Source of the DNA: Cocos nucifera
Lineage: Eukaryota > Streptophyta > Magnoliopsida > Arecales > Arecaceae
NCBI GenBank assembly: GCA_006176705.1
Contig: QRFJ01000299.1
Span: 124,001-188,000, forward strand
Direction of reading: 5' to 3'
DNA length: 64,000 nt
Shown in pieces: positions 33,471 to 46,391 of the stretch. Each line of letters opens with the position of its first letter. Position 1 is the first letter of the stretch. The position numbers and the translations under genes were made by a program. Below the pieces are notes generated by a model, which saw nothing but the letters and a program-made list of their open reading frames with translations, was not told the origin of the DNA and did not search any database.

Positions 33471-34513
33471 TGTTCTTCTCCTAGATTTGACTGATATCTG
33501 CTTGTGACACTCACAGCATGGGCTATATCAGGTCGTGTACATAACATGGCATACATGAGGCTCCCTATTGCAGAAGCATAAGGGATCTTGCTCATGCGTT
33601 CAATCTTCTCTAGTGTGTTAGGACACTTTTTTTTGGAGAGATGAATGCCATGTCTGAAGGGTACCAATCTCCTCTTGGAGTTTTCCATGCTAAACCTCTT
33701 TAGCACTTCCTCTATGTACATCTTCTGTGAAAGACCTAGCATCCTATTTGGTCTATCTCTATAGACTTTGATTCCAAGAATGAAGGATGCTTCTCCTAGG
33801 TCTTTCATGGAGAATTCTTTAGATAACCATATTTTAACTATGGTCAACATGAGAATATCATTCCCAATAAAGAGGATATCACCCACGTACAGTATGAGAA
33901 AGACAATAGCGCTCCCACTGACCTTTCTAAAAACACATGGTTCCTCCTCGTTCTTGATGAAACTAAATAATTTAATCACATCATTAAAACTAGTATTTCA
34001 GTTCCGAGATGCTTGCTTAAGTCCATATATGGACCTCTACAGCTTGCATACTTTGTGATCAGTATCACTGGATGTGAAACCTAGTGATTGTTTCATATAG
34101 ATATCTTCCTCAAGATATCCATTTAAGAATGCCATTTTTACATCTATTTGCCATATTTCATAATCAAAATAGACTGCAATAGCAAGCAATGTGCGAATGA
34201 ATTTAAGCATGGCTATTGACAAAAAGGTATCCTGATAGTCAATGCCTTCGTGCTGACTATAATCTTTTGCCACTAATCTAGCTTTGAATATCTCTACATT
34301 CCCATCTGCACCAATTTTTCTCTTATAGATCCATTTACACCCAATAGGTACTATACCTTCTGGTGGATCTACTAAGGTCCAGACTTGGTTTGAGTGCATC
34401 GAGTCAATTTCTAACTTCATTGTCTCTAACCATTTCTCGGAGTCGATATCTAATATCGTCTCATTATAGGTTTTGGAATCATCAACATGAACTCCATTAC
34501 CTATGAGGAACAT
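33467..34513 (-). pseudogene. A-2 reverse transcriptase (block A)
   Basis: SEKWLETMKLEIDSMHSNQV, WTLVDPPEGIVPIGCKWIYK, KARLVAKDYSQHEGIDYQD and QIDVKMAFLNGYLEEDIYM lie in 34513-34037. A break follows, then 33979-33467: LILYVGDILFIGND and GEASFILGIKVYRDRPNRML. The catalytic loop (33878-33889) is YVGD in this copy and YVDD in block C. A stop between KL and the next segment marks a decayed YGLKQ region (about 34030). Confidence 0.88.
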
Positions 34514-34599
34514 TTTCTCTACTTCCTCTGAAATAGTACCTAAGTACCTCTTAAGGGGATGAGAAACCCTTTCCGATCTTCGAGGTAGAGGAGGTAGTG

Positions 34600-35570
34600 A
34601 TTATATTGGCTCAACCTGATTTGGTTCCAAAGGATCCTTAGCTCTTTGTTCTTGGGAGACTTTCTCCTCTAGCTTGATCTGCTTTCCAATGCCGCCATCT
34701 TGAATAAACTATTTTTCAAGAAAGATGGCACATTGACTCATAATAATCATATTATGATCTTCTGGAATATAGAAATAATATCCTAATGACTCTTTAGGAT
34801 ATCCTATGAATCGAGCTCTAAAGGATCTATAGTCTAACTTATCCGCTTGTTGTCTTTTGACATGAGCCGAACAACCCCAAATTTTGAGATGACTCAGATT
34901 TGATTTCTTACCATGCCATATTTATAAGATGTGGTAGGAACGATTTTAGAAGGAATCCTATTCAATAAATATATAGCAGTTAACAAACTGTATTCCCAAA
35001 GAAAATCAAGAAGGTCTGTGAAGCTCATCATGGATCAGACCATATCTAATAGGGTTCGGTTCCTCCATTTTGAAATCTCATTGAGTTGAGGTATTCTAGG
35101 TGGAGTCCATTAAGAGATTATGCCATTTTATTTGAGATAGTCAAGAAATTTCTGACTAAGGTATTCATCTCCTCGATCTGATCGAAGAATCTTAATGGAT
35201 TTTTCAATTTGCTTTTCTACTTCGTGTCTGAATTCTTTAAACTTTTCAAAGGCTTCAGACTTGTGTCTCATAAGATACACATATCCATACCAAGATAAAT
35301 CATTGATGAAGGTTATGAAGTAGACAAAATTACCTCTAGCTAGCATATCAAATGGGCCGTACACATCAGTATGTACTAGGGCAAGTAAATCTGTGACCCT
35401 TTCCCCATGTCCCATAAAAAGAAGTTTAGTCATTTTGCCATGAAGACATGATTCACAAATTGGATATGACTCGAAAGTCAATGGACTTAATAGTCCAATT
35501 TTCTCTAATTTGTTAATCCTATCTTCTACTATATGACCTAGTCTAAGGTGCCATAGATACCTATCGTTTG
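34600..35570 (-). pseudogene. A-2 integrase (block A)
   Basis: YLWHLRLGH (about 35560-35535), ICESCLHGKMTKLLF, HTDVYGPF (first Asp kept) and LRSDRGDEYLSQKFLDYLK are in 35481-35128. After a TAA the chain continues to QLNEISKWRNRT, where the third catalytic residue, Glu in A-1, is Lys (codon at 35068-35070). The C-terminal FIGYPKESLGYYFY is recognisable near 34770-34830. Confidence 0.85.
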
Positions 35571-35583
35571 GACTATCCCTGGG

Positions 35584-36010
35584 TCATTTTGATTTTATGG
35601 CATTCACATTTTGCTCGATTTTAAAAATAGATACATCAATATATAACTGGTAAAGACCGTTAATAAGAAAACCACTTGCAATTTTATTTCTTTCATAAAG
35701 AATGTTACAATGGTCCTTAAGAAAAATAATTACATAGCCTTCTAATGTTAAACATGAAATAGAAATCAAATTCTTGCTTGCTGCAGGCACATAATAACAA
35801 TCCTTAAGTACTAAATCTAAATTAGATGGTAGTTGAAGAGGGTAGGTTTCCACGACGATAGTAGCAATCCTTGCTCCATTTTCAACACGTAGGATCATCT
35901 CACCATCCCTCAGCCGCCTGCTATTCTTAAGGCCCTACATGGAAGTACACAAATGAGCACTAGAACCAGAGTCAAGCACCCAACTGGATGTAGAAGAAAT
36001 TATAAGGTTA
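35584..36010 (-). pseudogene. A-2 protease (block A)
   Basis: The active site SSWVLDSGSSAHLCTSM lies at about 35945-35990, intact, followed by a TAG where A-1 has Gln. MILRVENGARIATIVVETY (35898) and LKDCYYVPAASKNLISISC follow. The frame stops at the TGA 35586-35584, at the same codon as in A-1 (14324-14326). Confidence 0.85.
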
Positions 36011-36019
36011 GATTCAATA

Positions 36020-36867
36020 ATGAGCAAACCTCTAGAAGGACCTGTCTTCTTCTTATTCTTCAAGGTGGCCAGGTATGTAGGGTAGTTCCACTTTCAATGG
36101 CCGTCAATGTTGCAATGGAAATACTTTTCTTTATCAACGGCCTTCTTTTTCAGCTCTGCCTTCTTTTTCTTTCCTCCTTCCACCTTCTGCCTTTTCATAG
36201 ACTTCTTCTTCTTTCCCAAAAACTTTTTCTTGGAAGAAGTCTGTTTCATAGCAAATACTGAGTCTTTAGAACTTTTTATTGAAAGCTCAGTAGTAACTAG
36301 CATGTTCATAAGCTCGATCAGAGTATTTTGAAGTTTATGCATATGGTAGTTCATGATGAACTGTCCATATACATCAGTCAAGGATTGCAGAATTATATCA
36401 TTCCATAGATCCAGGTCCAACTTCACTCCGAGCTTCTTAAGCTATTCCAAGTCCTTGATCATCATCAGATAATGATCTTGGATTGACTGTCCATCATGCA
36501 TTTTAGCCTTGAATAGTCATTTAGTGACTTGATATTTGGCTGTGCGACTCTGTTCACCAAATATCTCTTGCAGGTGAGCCAACATTTGGTGGGCAATCTT
36601 GATATCTTCATATTGGTGCTGAAGCTCATCAGACATCGAGCCCAATATGTAGTATCTGGCCTTGTTATCTTCATCCGTCCACTTGTCAAGAGGTGCTCTT
36701 TGTTCAGCGGATGGACGAGCTGGTAAGATGGGAGAATCCTGATCCAATACATGAGTTAACTTCTTGGAACCCAAAATGATTTTGAAGTTCTGAAGCCAAT
36801 CCTTGTAATGGGGTTTGATCAGTCTATGGGTGTCTAGGATATGTATTAGTGGATTGGATGCAGACAT
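36020..36867 (-). pseudogene. gag: A-2 gag (block A)
   Basis: The ATG at 36867 opens MSASNPLIHILDTHRLIKP. ARYYILGSMSDELQHQYED and MLAHLQEIFGEQSRTAKYQVTK follow, then the TGA at 36519-36517 shared with A-1. LFKAKMHDGQS and NMLVTTELSIKSS continue, then the Lys-rich tract and the knuckle YFHCNIDGH.KWNY. The first Cys is Tyr as in A-1, and a TGA follows His. Confidence 0.87.
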
Positions 36868-38741
36868 TTTGCTTTTTCTGTAGAAAGTCAAAGTTTCTAG
36901 TTAGATATTATAATTAAGACTTGATCAATTTATTTAGAAATTTAATTTTTAAACAAATTAGCTTTTACTATTTTTTTGGATTCCTACATTTTCTCTATAG
37001 AGATGTGAAAATCTTCATGATTATAGATTTCTAATGGATGATGCAGTCCCACCAACTGACTCATCACCTCACCTAACAGTTATTGGTGATGGGTTAGCCA
37101 ATGAGTGGATAACTCTTATCCAATGATTCTCTAATCATGGTGCACCCAAACTTGATCTCTAATTCATGAATTTCATCATGTCTGAAATATTGATCCACTC
37201 CTTAGTTAAGTCAGACCCACCATTTGCATAGATTGGATTTCTAATTGGGTCTCTCATCATATCCAGAATATTGAGCCCAATTTATCCGCCAGCTCGTAGC
37301 ATCCAATGCCTAATAGACATGGTTGTATCTTTTCGATGCAACTGAACCACTGTGACCAATCGAGAATAATCAACCCTGGGAAGGGCCTGCATATCTACAA
37401 TGGTGGAAGACCTTAGACTTAATCTTTTCTTAGAAAGATTTGATTTAGGCCTCTTTAAACTTGACTTATAATAGACAAAATAATTATGACTAACCTAGTG
37501 GCATGGATTAGCTTGGATTGTTAACCACCTTAGATTAGGACTGGGTCGATAAATATGGCCAGATAAGTGAGTCCGATAGAAGGAATATGCCATTAACTTG
37601 ATAAGAACGCATTCGAGTTGAGTAGCTCTCAATTAAAAATTAGTCGATCGTATCTGTCAGACTTACCTTAGACATCAAATTATTGAGCTAGAACCAATCA
37701 GGTTAGCCTACAATCCAGACTCTAACCACTGAGCCTAATTAGGTCTTTGCTTGATTGATCACTCATGTGATTCGATCTTGATCCAGACTTAATCCTATTA
37801 GGCTGGTCAATTTAAGCACTCTTGATCCCATCTAACCAACTCTTAATTCGATTTGATCAACTGCTAGACCTAATTGAGCTATCCAATCCCGAATCCAATT
37901 TTATGAATATGTCTTAAATCTAAAAATTCTTAATTTTTAGACTTAACATATTTCATAATCTTAATTCTTAATTAAGTTTAGGGTTCACAAACAAAACATG
38001 TAAATAACATTCTAGGGTTTCAGGATCTAGGGTTTTGTAGAAAATAAGTTTTAGATTTCTGATTAAGGACGAACGCGCAGCACCCCTACACATCATAAAA
38101 ATATCCCATCAAATGGAAGGAGAGGGTATTTAAACCCCTACTTTATTCTTATGACTGGATGGCTAAGGAGAATGCCTTAATCAAAAATATGAAAACTACA
38201 AAACTAGTTAGATCTACATCATATATCTCATATATAAAAAAAATTGATCTAACTATAAACATGTTTTGCATACATCTTCATATATCATATCATGCATATT
38301 TTTAGATCTAAATTATCTCATAATCATCTAAAATATTAAATTTAAATTGATCATATCAAATTAAAATTTATTTTAGATAATTATGTAGAACTATTCTATA
38401 ACTAGTCTAAACATGCATTGATCATATCTCATATGAAAAAAAATTAAATAACTTTATTTTTTTATTTTTATATATCTTATTATAATATTTATAATATCAA
38501 AAAATAAATAAATAGATCTAAAAAATTATAACTAATCAAATTAAATTATGATCATGCTAGACTATACATAGAATAATTCTATTCTACAACTAGTCATGCA
38601 TCTTGTACAACTTAGATCTAAATTATTTAATTTTTTTTAATTTCTGATTTTAGATCTAATTACATATAATGTGACATCTAAAATCATCAATTATCAGATC
38701 AAAATTAAAATAAAATTAAATCTAATAAAAAATAAAATCTA
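36868..38741 (-). other. A-2 leader (block A)
   Basis: Untranslated, about 1.87 kb, aligned to the A-1 leader. The conserved block with GATTAAGGACGAACGCGC (plus strand, about 38060-38080) is the complement of the A-1 block. The minus strand has a pyrimidine tract ending TTTCTACAG just before gag. The region 38200-38740 is very AT-rich. Confidence 0.75.
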
Positions 38742-38753
38742 ACTCTGAAACCA
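38742..38753 (-). other. A-2 primer binding site (block A copy)
   Basis: The minus strand reads TGGTTTCAGAGT, two mismatches to the initiator-Met site and two bases from the LTR start at 38756. Only 32 bp of the 5' LTR follow before block A ends at 38787. Confidence 0.75.
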
Positions 38754-38787
38754 GTTAAAGAAAAAAATCTAATTTTCTAGGTCAGAT

Positions 38788-39388
38788 AGCCATTTCCAGA
38801 GTTTGGATCTCTGCTCCAATCCATATAAGTGATCGGTCCTCAGTGGTTCTCAATTCGAGTTGTGATGGGATACACATCTTGGACCAAGATCCATAGTATC
38901 TATCACGGATGATGGTAGTCTATCGGATCGCCTTAATGGTATGAGTTATTGGCTTTGTGATGCTATTCTGATCAAATCTGAGCTTAGGTTTTAATATTGT
39001 CTGTAATGGAACGTTTCTAGTCTTAATTGGGAAATTCATCAAGTTTTCACCTTAGAGGCAACAGTTCTTTACCAAGAAACTTCCTTTTCTAAAAAGATTT
39101 GTCCCTATAGGGATGAACACGCTTTTGTTATCAATATGATAGAAATAGTATCCTTTGATTGCTTTTGGGTAATCCCTATAATGTACATTTGTCAGACCTG
39201 GTCAAGTGTTTGATCTGACATAAGTAGTGAGCACATGACCGCAAGACCCTAACGTGTGAAAGTGCTGGCTTATGCCCTATCTGGCATTAACGGTAGCTCA
39301 CAGGGGTTAATAACTACAGCCTTACTTGGAACGCTATTGTAATAGATAAAAGGTCATTCGAGTGCATGATGCCCAGAGGTAATATCGA
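38788..39388 (-). pseudogene. Block B: C-2 RT and integrase-end fragment
   Basis: This is a noisy copy of 30048-30616. Recognisable blocks are 'ccatataagtgatcgg', 'ctatcggatcgccttaatgg' and 'gtcagacctgg'. No readable frame. Confidence 0.8.
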
Positions 39389-41796
39389 TTGGAGAGGAAA
39401 AACCTAGAGTTTTTGGATGTAGGGTTTCGTTCGCAGGATCTAAATTAGATCAAGAGGAATTTTAGACTTTTTTCTTTTGGATTTGAGATCAATCTGCAGA
39501 GTGTTTCCCGATTCGACTATTATTCGATCTAAATTAAGATAAAATTTAAAATAAATAAAAAATAGAGGATTAAAATCGTAGATTTAATTTATCTTGATTA
39601 TGAGGGTAAGTGGGGCTGAGATAGTACTATGGATGATGCTGGATGTGCTGTCTGAGGTTCTAGATTCTGGCACATAAGGTGCTGACCTCTATCGATATCA
39701 CTTCCGGATAGGGATCTGAGATCTTCTCACTTTTCTTCTATTAGCTCTTTTCAAAAATAGTTATCGTAGATTGACTTTGAAGTCTTTAAAATCTTTCAAA
39801 GATGTGGAGTTGTCTCTTGCAGGGCAGTGCTGCTTTCTTCATTTTTTGCTACACTTTCTTCTTGACTTGGTGCATAAACTTATGCCCAAAAATTCTTGGG
39901 CGTGGGTAGGAGAGAGAATACCTAAAGCTGGCATGGGGAGAAGAGGGGCAGCTTATGGCATGGGCAATGGGTCACAGCATTTTTCGACTTGGTGCAGATA
40001 GGTAGGTTTTTTATAGACCCTATTATGCCAGTGCAGTGCACATCATCCTGGTCAATCATGGTTTCCTATCGCGATCAGAATCTATCTAATTTGTGAAATG
40101 ACATCATCTGATCCCAATCGAAGATGAGAGCCCCTCTGATGCAAGTTCTTAGATGGCACAGAACTGGTCAAAGTAGTAGCTTCATGCACCATCCAGTAGA
40201 AACCGCCTGAAGCAACTAGAGTCCCATCCTGTATGGGGATCAAGATGCTTAATCCTGGGTCAACATCCCTAGACATGCAGCCCCTTTTCCATCTACTTTT
40301 TAGTTAGGTGGAATTGGTCCAAAATTCTCGTCGCCTTTGATGGCTTGACACAGGGGCAGATGGTTCTAGTGTCAAAGGTCCAACATTTGACCAAATGTCC
40401 AAAAGGACTTTAGCAGATGATGGAAAATGATAGGTGTTGTGGTCAAATTCATGTCATAATTAAGACAATCCTTTTTGACATAGATAAACTCTTAGTCAAA
40501 CAATGTAAAGGTACTGAGTGGCCCAGTCACATTTGCTCAGTTTCAAGACAAACTTTAATGATATTAAGAAGCAACATTAGGACTCAATCGTGTGCTAAGC
40601 TTGATTTTTCCTTGAACAGGTTGGTTAATTGAATCTAATTGCAAATCAATGTGAACTGGGTTAGTTAAATTGATGATATCTAGATTCAAAATCCTTATTC
40701 GTGTGATCCAGTTAGGTTCAGCGTTTGTGGATGATAAATGAGATATATTGGATCGACATCAATAGAATACTTTTTGATGGATCAGAACTTTTTGATTCAG
40801 ACAACTAGTATGATTGATTCATCTAAATTTGATTCTAATTACTTCTTCAAATCTATATAGTGACACGCTATACTACAAGGCATAAGGCTGGGAATCACAT
40901 CAGGAACTGAAATGGGACCTCTCAGTCATGTTACCGTGTGGTGATTGGAAGACCTCTGTCTATCGTTGGCTCCCGATACGGATTTGGGTTAAGGTAACTC
41001 TCATCAATCCTAGAATATCGTCATATATGATTAATCATTCATTCAAGTCCAATGTAAATCTAAATAGAAACTCTTTCTATTATTTTTAGCATCTGCATGG
41101 CATGGGCTTTATGGACTTGATTTCTCAATGATCATCATAGGGCTTATCTTCATCTACCGTGAGTAGATTGATTTCCTATGGTGCAATCCAATTTCTACAA
41201 TGAACGATGTTATAGCCAACATAACCCTTAGGATTTTACTGGCTAGGTTAGATCGAGTCATGGTGTAGTCAAACTAGCACCTCGAAAGGTGAAACTGCTG
41301 GATGCACCTTAGGTCAAAGAACAGAAAGATCAAACTGCAGTCTTCGTTGCCAGTCATCGTGGATGAGTAAAAGGTAGAGTTCCTAATGACTGCTCGAGTG
41401 ATACGCTCAGGTGCCCTTGTCTCTAATGAGTACACCTGTTACTTCGGGCTCTGGTGTCTCTACATCGTAGACTCAAGGACTCAGCTACTTATAAGGAAGA
41501 AGCGATTGTAAACCAAACCTTCTGGGATGAATCACCATCTTCATGATGATTGCTACGGTACAGGAGTATTTTATGAGTCTAGTAATGAATTTCAGTCTTA
41601 ATTTTTAACTCTTGAAAATAAGAACTATCATTGACATTGTAAACTCAAGGGATGTAATCACATCACATATACATATTAATGATAGAAAATAATTTATTTT
41701 ATTTATTTATAGTCAAGAATTCTATTTTTATCCCTTAGGAGGTGTGTTAACAAGTGTCAGCCAAATTCTGGCTTCTAGGGCGCGCAATATCTAACA
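39389..41796 (-). repeat. Block B: A-2 3' LTR copy
   Basis: It starts after TATCGAT and ends GCAATATCTAACA. It is 2408 bp against 2278 in block A, the extra length being scattered insertions. Confidence 0.85.
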
Positions 41797-44700
41797 AACG
41801 CTGCCTACTTGACCTAAAGCCAATGGCTATAAATCAAAAAAAAATAAAAAACGTAAAGTCCTCTTCTGGCCAAGATGGGTTTTGGATCTTCTCTCTGGGC
41901 CAGATTTTATAAGGTGGGTATACTGCATTTTGTCTGTGGAGGTCGACTTCTCTGACCTCGACGTATCCTTTCTCAAAATATATCATGGATGAGGTTGGTA
42001 TCACCTGTTGATGTGTTTGAAATTTTTGATGAGACTCGACTCCTTAGCAAGGAGCTATGGCTCCATTATTATCTGGCAGTATAGAGGAATGGCACATCTG
42101 ATGGCATTACACGCTGATGCTTTGTGGCAAAACTTCTTGTTAGCCAAAATGCGCTCCTGTTGCAGCCTTGATGACGCGAATGATGTATTTTGGCTTTACA
42201 TGATGGAATATTCTGTTACTGTTATTATCGGAACTCTTACCAACTACAGACTATACATTACCTCGATAAACAGATTTTTAGATGTCACTTTCGATCATCT
42301 ATTTATCGAACATAAAATTTGAGTTATATATCTTTAGACTTTGAGTTCTCCTATTTCCAAACACAAGACATAATCCCTTAGTTCTTCCTTAGTAACTTAA
42401 GGATATATTCTCATAAAAGTCTAGATGTTCTGTGCTCCTAGATTTTGACTGATATCTGCTTGTGAACTCAACAGCATGGGCTATATCAGGTGTGTTAGCA
42501 ATAACATGGCATACATGGGCTCAACTATTGCAGAAGCATAAGGATCTTGCTCATGCGTTCAATTTCTCTAGTGTTGGTTAGGACACTTTTTTTTGGAGAG
42601 GGATGCTGCATGGTCTAAAGGGTACCAATCTCCTATTGGAGTTTTGCCATGCTAAACTCTTTAGCACTTCATCTTGTAAGCATTCTTCTGTGAAAGCCGT
42701 AGCATCTTATTTGGTCTATCTCTATAAGACTGTTGATTCCAAGATGAACAGGATGCTTTCTCCTAGCGTCTTTCATGGAGGAAATTTTGTTAGATAATAT
42801 TTTAAACTATGGTCAACATGAGAATATCATTCCCAGATAAAGAGGATATAACACGTCAGTATGGCAGAAAGACAATAGCGCTCCCACGTGGACCTTTCTA
42901 AAAACAGCATGGTTCCTCCTCGTTCTGTGATGAAGACTAAATAATTTAATCACATTCAATTAAAACTAGTATTTTCAGTTTCGAGAGTGCTTGCTTAATC
43001 CATGTGAAGTGCGACATCTACAGGCTGTGCATACTTTGTGATCAGTATCGACTGGGATGTGGAATACGCTAGTGATGGTTTCGATGTAAGAATATCTTTC
43101 CTCGACAAGGGATATTCATTTAAGAGGATGACCATTTTTTGAACAATCTATTTGCCGATATTTCATAAATCAAATAGACATTGCAAATAGCAAGCAATGT
43201 TGCGAATGAATTTAAGCATGGCTATTGACAAAAGGACTATCGCTGATAGTCAATGCCTTGTGGCTGACTATAACTTTTGACATAATCTGAGCTTTGAATA
43301 TCTCTACATTCCAGTCCTGCACCAATTTTTCTCTTATATAGATCCATTTGCACCCACAATAGGGTCTATTAGCCTTCTGGTGGATCTACTAAGGTCTCCA
43401 GACTTGGTTTTGGAGTGCGATCGAGTCTAATTTCTGAGCTGCTCGATTTCTTAGCATTTCTCGGAGTCCGATATGCTATATCGGTCTCATTATAGGTTTT
43501 TTGGAATTCATCCAACGGTGGGAACTGTTCTCCAATTACTAATGATAGGATAAATTTTCTCTACTTCCTTGAATATAGTAAAGCTAAGTACCCTCTTTAA
43601 GGGGATGAGATAACACTTTTCCGATCTCGAAGGTAGAGGAGGTAGTGATTATATTGGCTCTACGTGATTTTGGTTCAGAAAGGATCCTTTAGCTCTTTTT
43701 CTTGGGAGACTTTCTCCTCTACTTGATCTGCTTTCGACATTATGCCGCCGATGTTGAATAACATTTTTCAAAGAGATGGCCATTGACGTCATAATCATTC
43801 TTATCGGATCTTCTGGAATATAGAAATATATACTAAATCGATCTTTAGGATTCTATTGAATCAGCTCTAAGGATCTATAGTCCTAACTTATCCGCTGTGT
43901 TGCTTTTTGAGCATGAGCCGAACAACGCCCCATAACTATTTGCCTGAATGACTTTCAGATTGTGATTTCTTACCATGGCCATATTTATAGCATGTTGGTG
44001 GAACGATTTTAGAAGGAAATCCTATTCATATAAATATATAGCAGTTAGAAACAAACTGTATTCCCAAAGAAAATCAAGAAGGTTGTGAAGCTCATCATGG
44101 GATTCGACCATATCTAATAGGGTTCGGTTCTTCCATTTTGAAAATCTTCATTGAGTTGGGTATTCCTTTTAGGTGGAGTCCCATTATGAGATTATGCCAT
44201 TTTTTGAGAATAGTCAAGAAATTTCTGATAAGTATTCATCTCCTCGATCTGATCGAAGAATCTTAATAAATGGATTTTTTTTCCCATTTGCGTTTTCTAC
44301 TTTCGTTGTCTGAATTTTGGTAAATCTTTCAAGGTTCAGACTTTGTGTTCATAAGATATCACTATCATGACCAGAGATTAAACTGATTGATGAAGGTTAT
44401 GTAAGTAGACAAAATTACCTTCTAGCTAGCATATCATTGGGCCGGTATCACATACAGTTATGTACTAGGGAAAGTAAATCTGTGACACCTTTCCCCCATG
44501 TTCCATAAAAAGAAAGTTTAGTCATTTGCCATGAAGCATCGATTCAACAAATTGGATATGAATCGAAAGTCATGGACTTAATAGTTCCAATTTTCTCGTA
44601 TTATTTGTTAATCTATCTTTCTAACTATATGACCTAGTCTAAGGTGCACATGGATACCCATATCGTTTGGACTATCCCTGGTCATTTTTGTGATTTTATG

Positions 44701-45469
44701 GCATTCATTTTGCTCGATTTTAAAGATAGATTACATCAATGTATAGACGTGGTAAAGACCGGATTAATAATGAAAACACTTGCAAAGATATTTTTATTAT
44801 TCCTTCATAAAGAAATGTTACAATAGGTCCTTCAAGAAATATAATACATTAGCCTTTCGTAATGTTAACACATTCGATAGATAGAATATATCAATTCTAT
44901 GCTTGCTGCACTCTCGGCACATAAATAACAATCCTTAAGTACTAAATCTCAAATTAGGATGGGTAGTTGAAGAGGGTAGGTTTCTTCGACGACTCTAGTA
45001 GCAATTCTTGACTCAATTTGTGTTCAACACGTAGGATCATCTCAGCAATCCACTCAGGCCGCCGCTGCTATTCTTAAGGCGCTACTATGGAGAGTACACA
45101 ACAATGAGCAATAGAACCAGAGTCAGCCCAACTGGATGTAGAAGAATTATAAGGTTAGATTAATATAATGAGGCAGAAACTCGTAGAAGGACCTGTCTTC
45201 TTCTTATTCTTGCAAGGTGGCTCAGGTATGTAAGGGTAGTCACGTTTCATATGGCCGTCAATGTTTGCATATGGAAATATTTCTTTATCAACGGCCATTC
45301 TTTTTCAGCTCTGTGCTTCTTTTTCTTTGCCTCCTTCACACATTCTGCCTTTTCATAGCACTTCTTCTTCTTTCCCAAACTTTTTCTGAAGAAGTCTGGT
45401 TTGATAGTAAATACTGAGTTCTTTAGAACTTTTTATTGGAAAGCTCAGTAGTGACTAGCATGTTTTCAT
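41797..45469 (-). pseudogene. Block B: A-2 pol and part of gag, noisy copy
   Basis: It follows RNase H, RT, integrase, protease and the gag Lys-rich region in minus orientation, matching 32895-36309, with frameshifting indels throughout. It is cut inside gag before the N-terminal half. Confidence 0.85.
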
Positions 45470-45479
45470 TTGAAGCGTC

Positions 45480-46391
45480 ATCGAAATGTGAACTCTAATG
45501 TGTGTGACCTCATAGATCTGAACCTAAGTTGATAGCATAGAAATAAATTTTTGTACCAATCAAAGTGACATCTAGCAATGATACCCGACGACCGGATAGG
45601 TCGAAAGGTGTGGAACACTATCCTTAGAACCCATGCGAATATAGTTTTCATATAATTCATCCCCTTGACCATAATGCTTGTAGGATACCTCAGAGTTCAA
45701 CTGTCAACTCTGATCAGGTTGTCCACATTATATTTCAAAATATCAAATCTATCTGATGGATTACCTTGGCCAAGGTTTTGCTATTTTGAAATACAGTGAT
45801 ACATTCTTCTCCAACTCTTGGAGTGGTCAATTCTATCTTGATCACACTCCGACTTTGCAAGTACTTGACTGTGTCTAGAAGTCTTTTATTGCTGAATTAA
45901 AAATTTAGTTAGTTTGGTACCAAAGCATAGTGAGTTGATTGCAAGTCACTGAGGTGATCTCAGATCTAAGGAATACTTATACCTATATCTCATCAGAGAC
46001 ATTCTCGATAGTAGAATGCTCTAGAGTAGGTCACGTTCAATGACAATGTACCCATATATCTCACCTGTATGCTATACCAGTATCTCCACACTTATTGGTT
46101 AAGAGGACAACCTACCTATATGGCATATAGCGATCTATGCTCCATAGATACTATCGTCCTAATTAACAGCCTATTATTTGGTCATGAATAAATTTAAGAA
46201 CTAATCAATAAATTTTCTCTTTATCGAAACTAAATAGTCCTAAGAACTTTAGCACAATAATGAAGTTTATTAGAACATGTAAATTTGTGATGAAAAAAGA
46301 TGTCAAAATATTTTTTATTAATTAATAAATCAATTACAATATCTAAACCATCAACAGGCTGATGATTGGCTTTGAGACATAATTTTCAACA
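45480..46391 (-). repeat. C-2 3' LTR, outer part (block C)
   Basis: Copy of 27599-28510. The rest of the LTR (26032-27598 equivalent) is absent here and replaced by the end of block B. Confidence 0.9.

Larger units (their letters stand above)
27599..38787. repeat. Block A: first copy of an 11.19-kb duplicated segment
   Basis: It matches 45480-56667 (offset 17881 at the left, drifting to 17880 at the right through small indels). It starts inside the C-2 3' LTR and ends 32 bp into the A-2 5' LTR, neither a transposon boundary. Differences seen: a CA dinucleotide near 30530, one A near 33210, one A plus one C/T change near 33870-33882, three bases near 34740, an 8-base insertion in block C near 55870, one C near 38139, and poly-T/A length changes at 38450-38640. 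Confidence 0.93.
38788..45479 (-). repeat. Block B: noisy copy of 30048-36309
   Basis: The order follows C-2 RT, A-2 3' LTR and A-2 pol to gag, with an inserted, deleted or changed base every few tens of bases on average; 6261 source bases became about 6682. The start 'agccatttc' equals 30048 and the end 'gcatgttttcat' equals about 36309. About 10 unassigned bases (45470-45479) precede block C. No frame survives; open frames here (for example 39771-40001, 42008-42322) are by-products. Uniform indel noise in both coding and non-coding parts suggests uncorrected long-read sequence. Confidence 0.92.

Noticed and set aside
35953..36331. Plus-strand frames with Phe-rich products opposite A-2 gag
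   Set aside because: They are antisense shadows of the Lys-rich Gag tract (AAG/AAA read as CTT/TTT).
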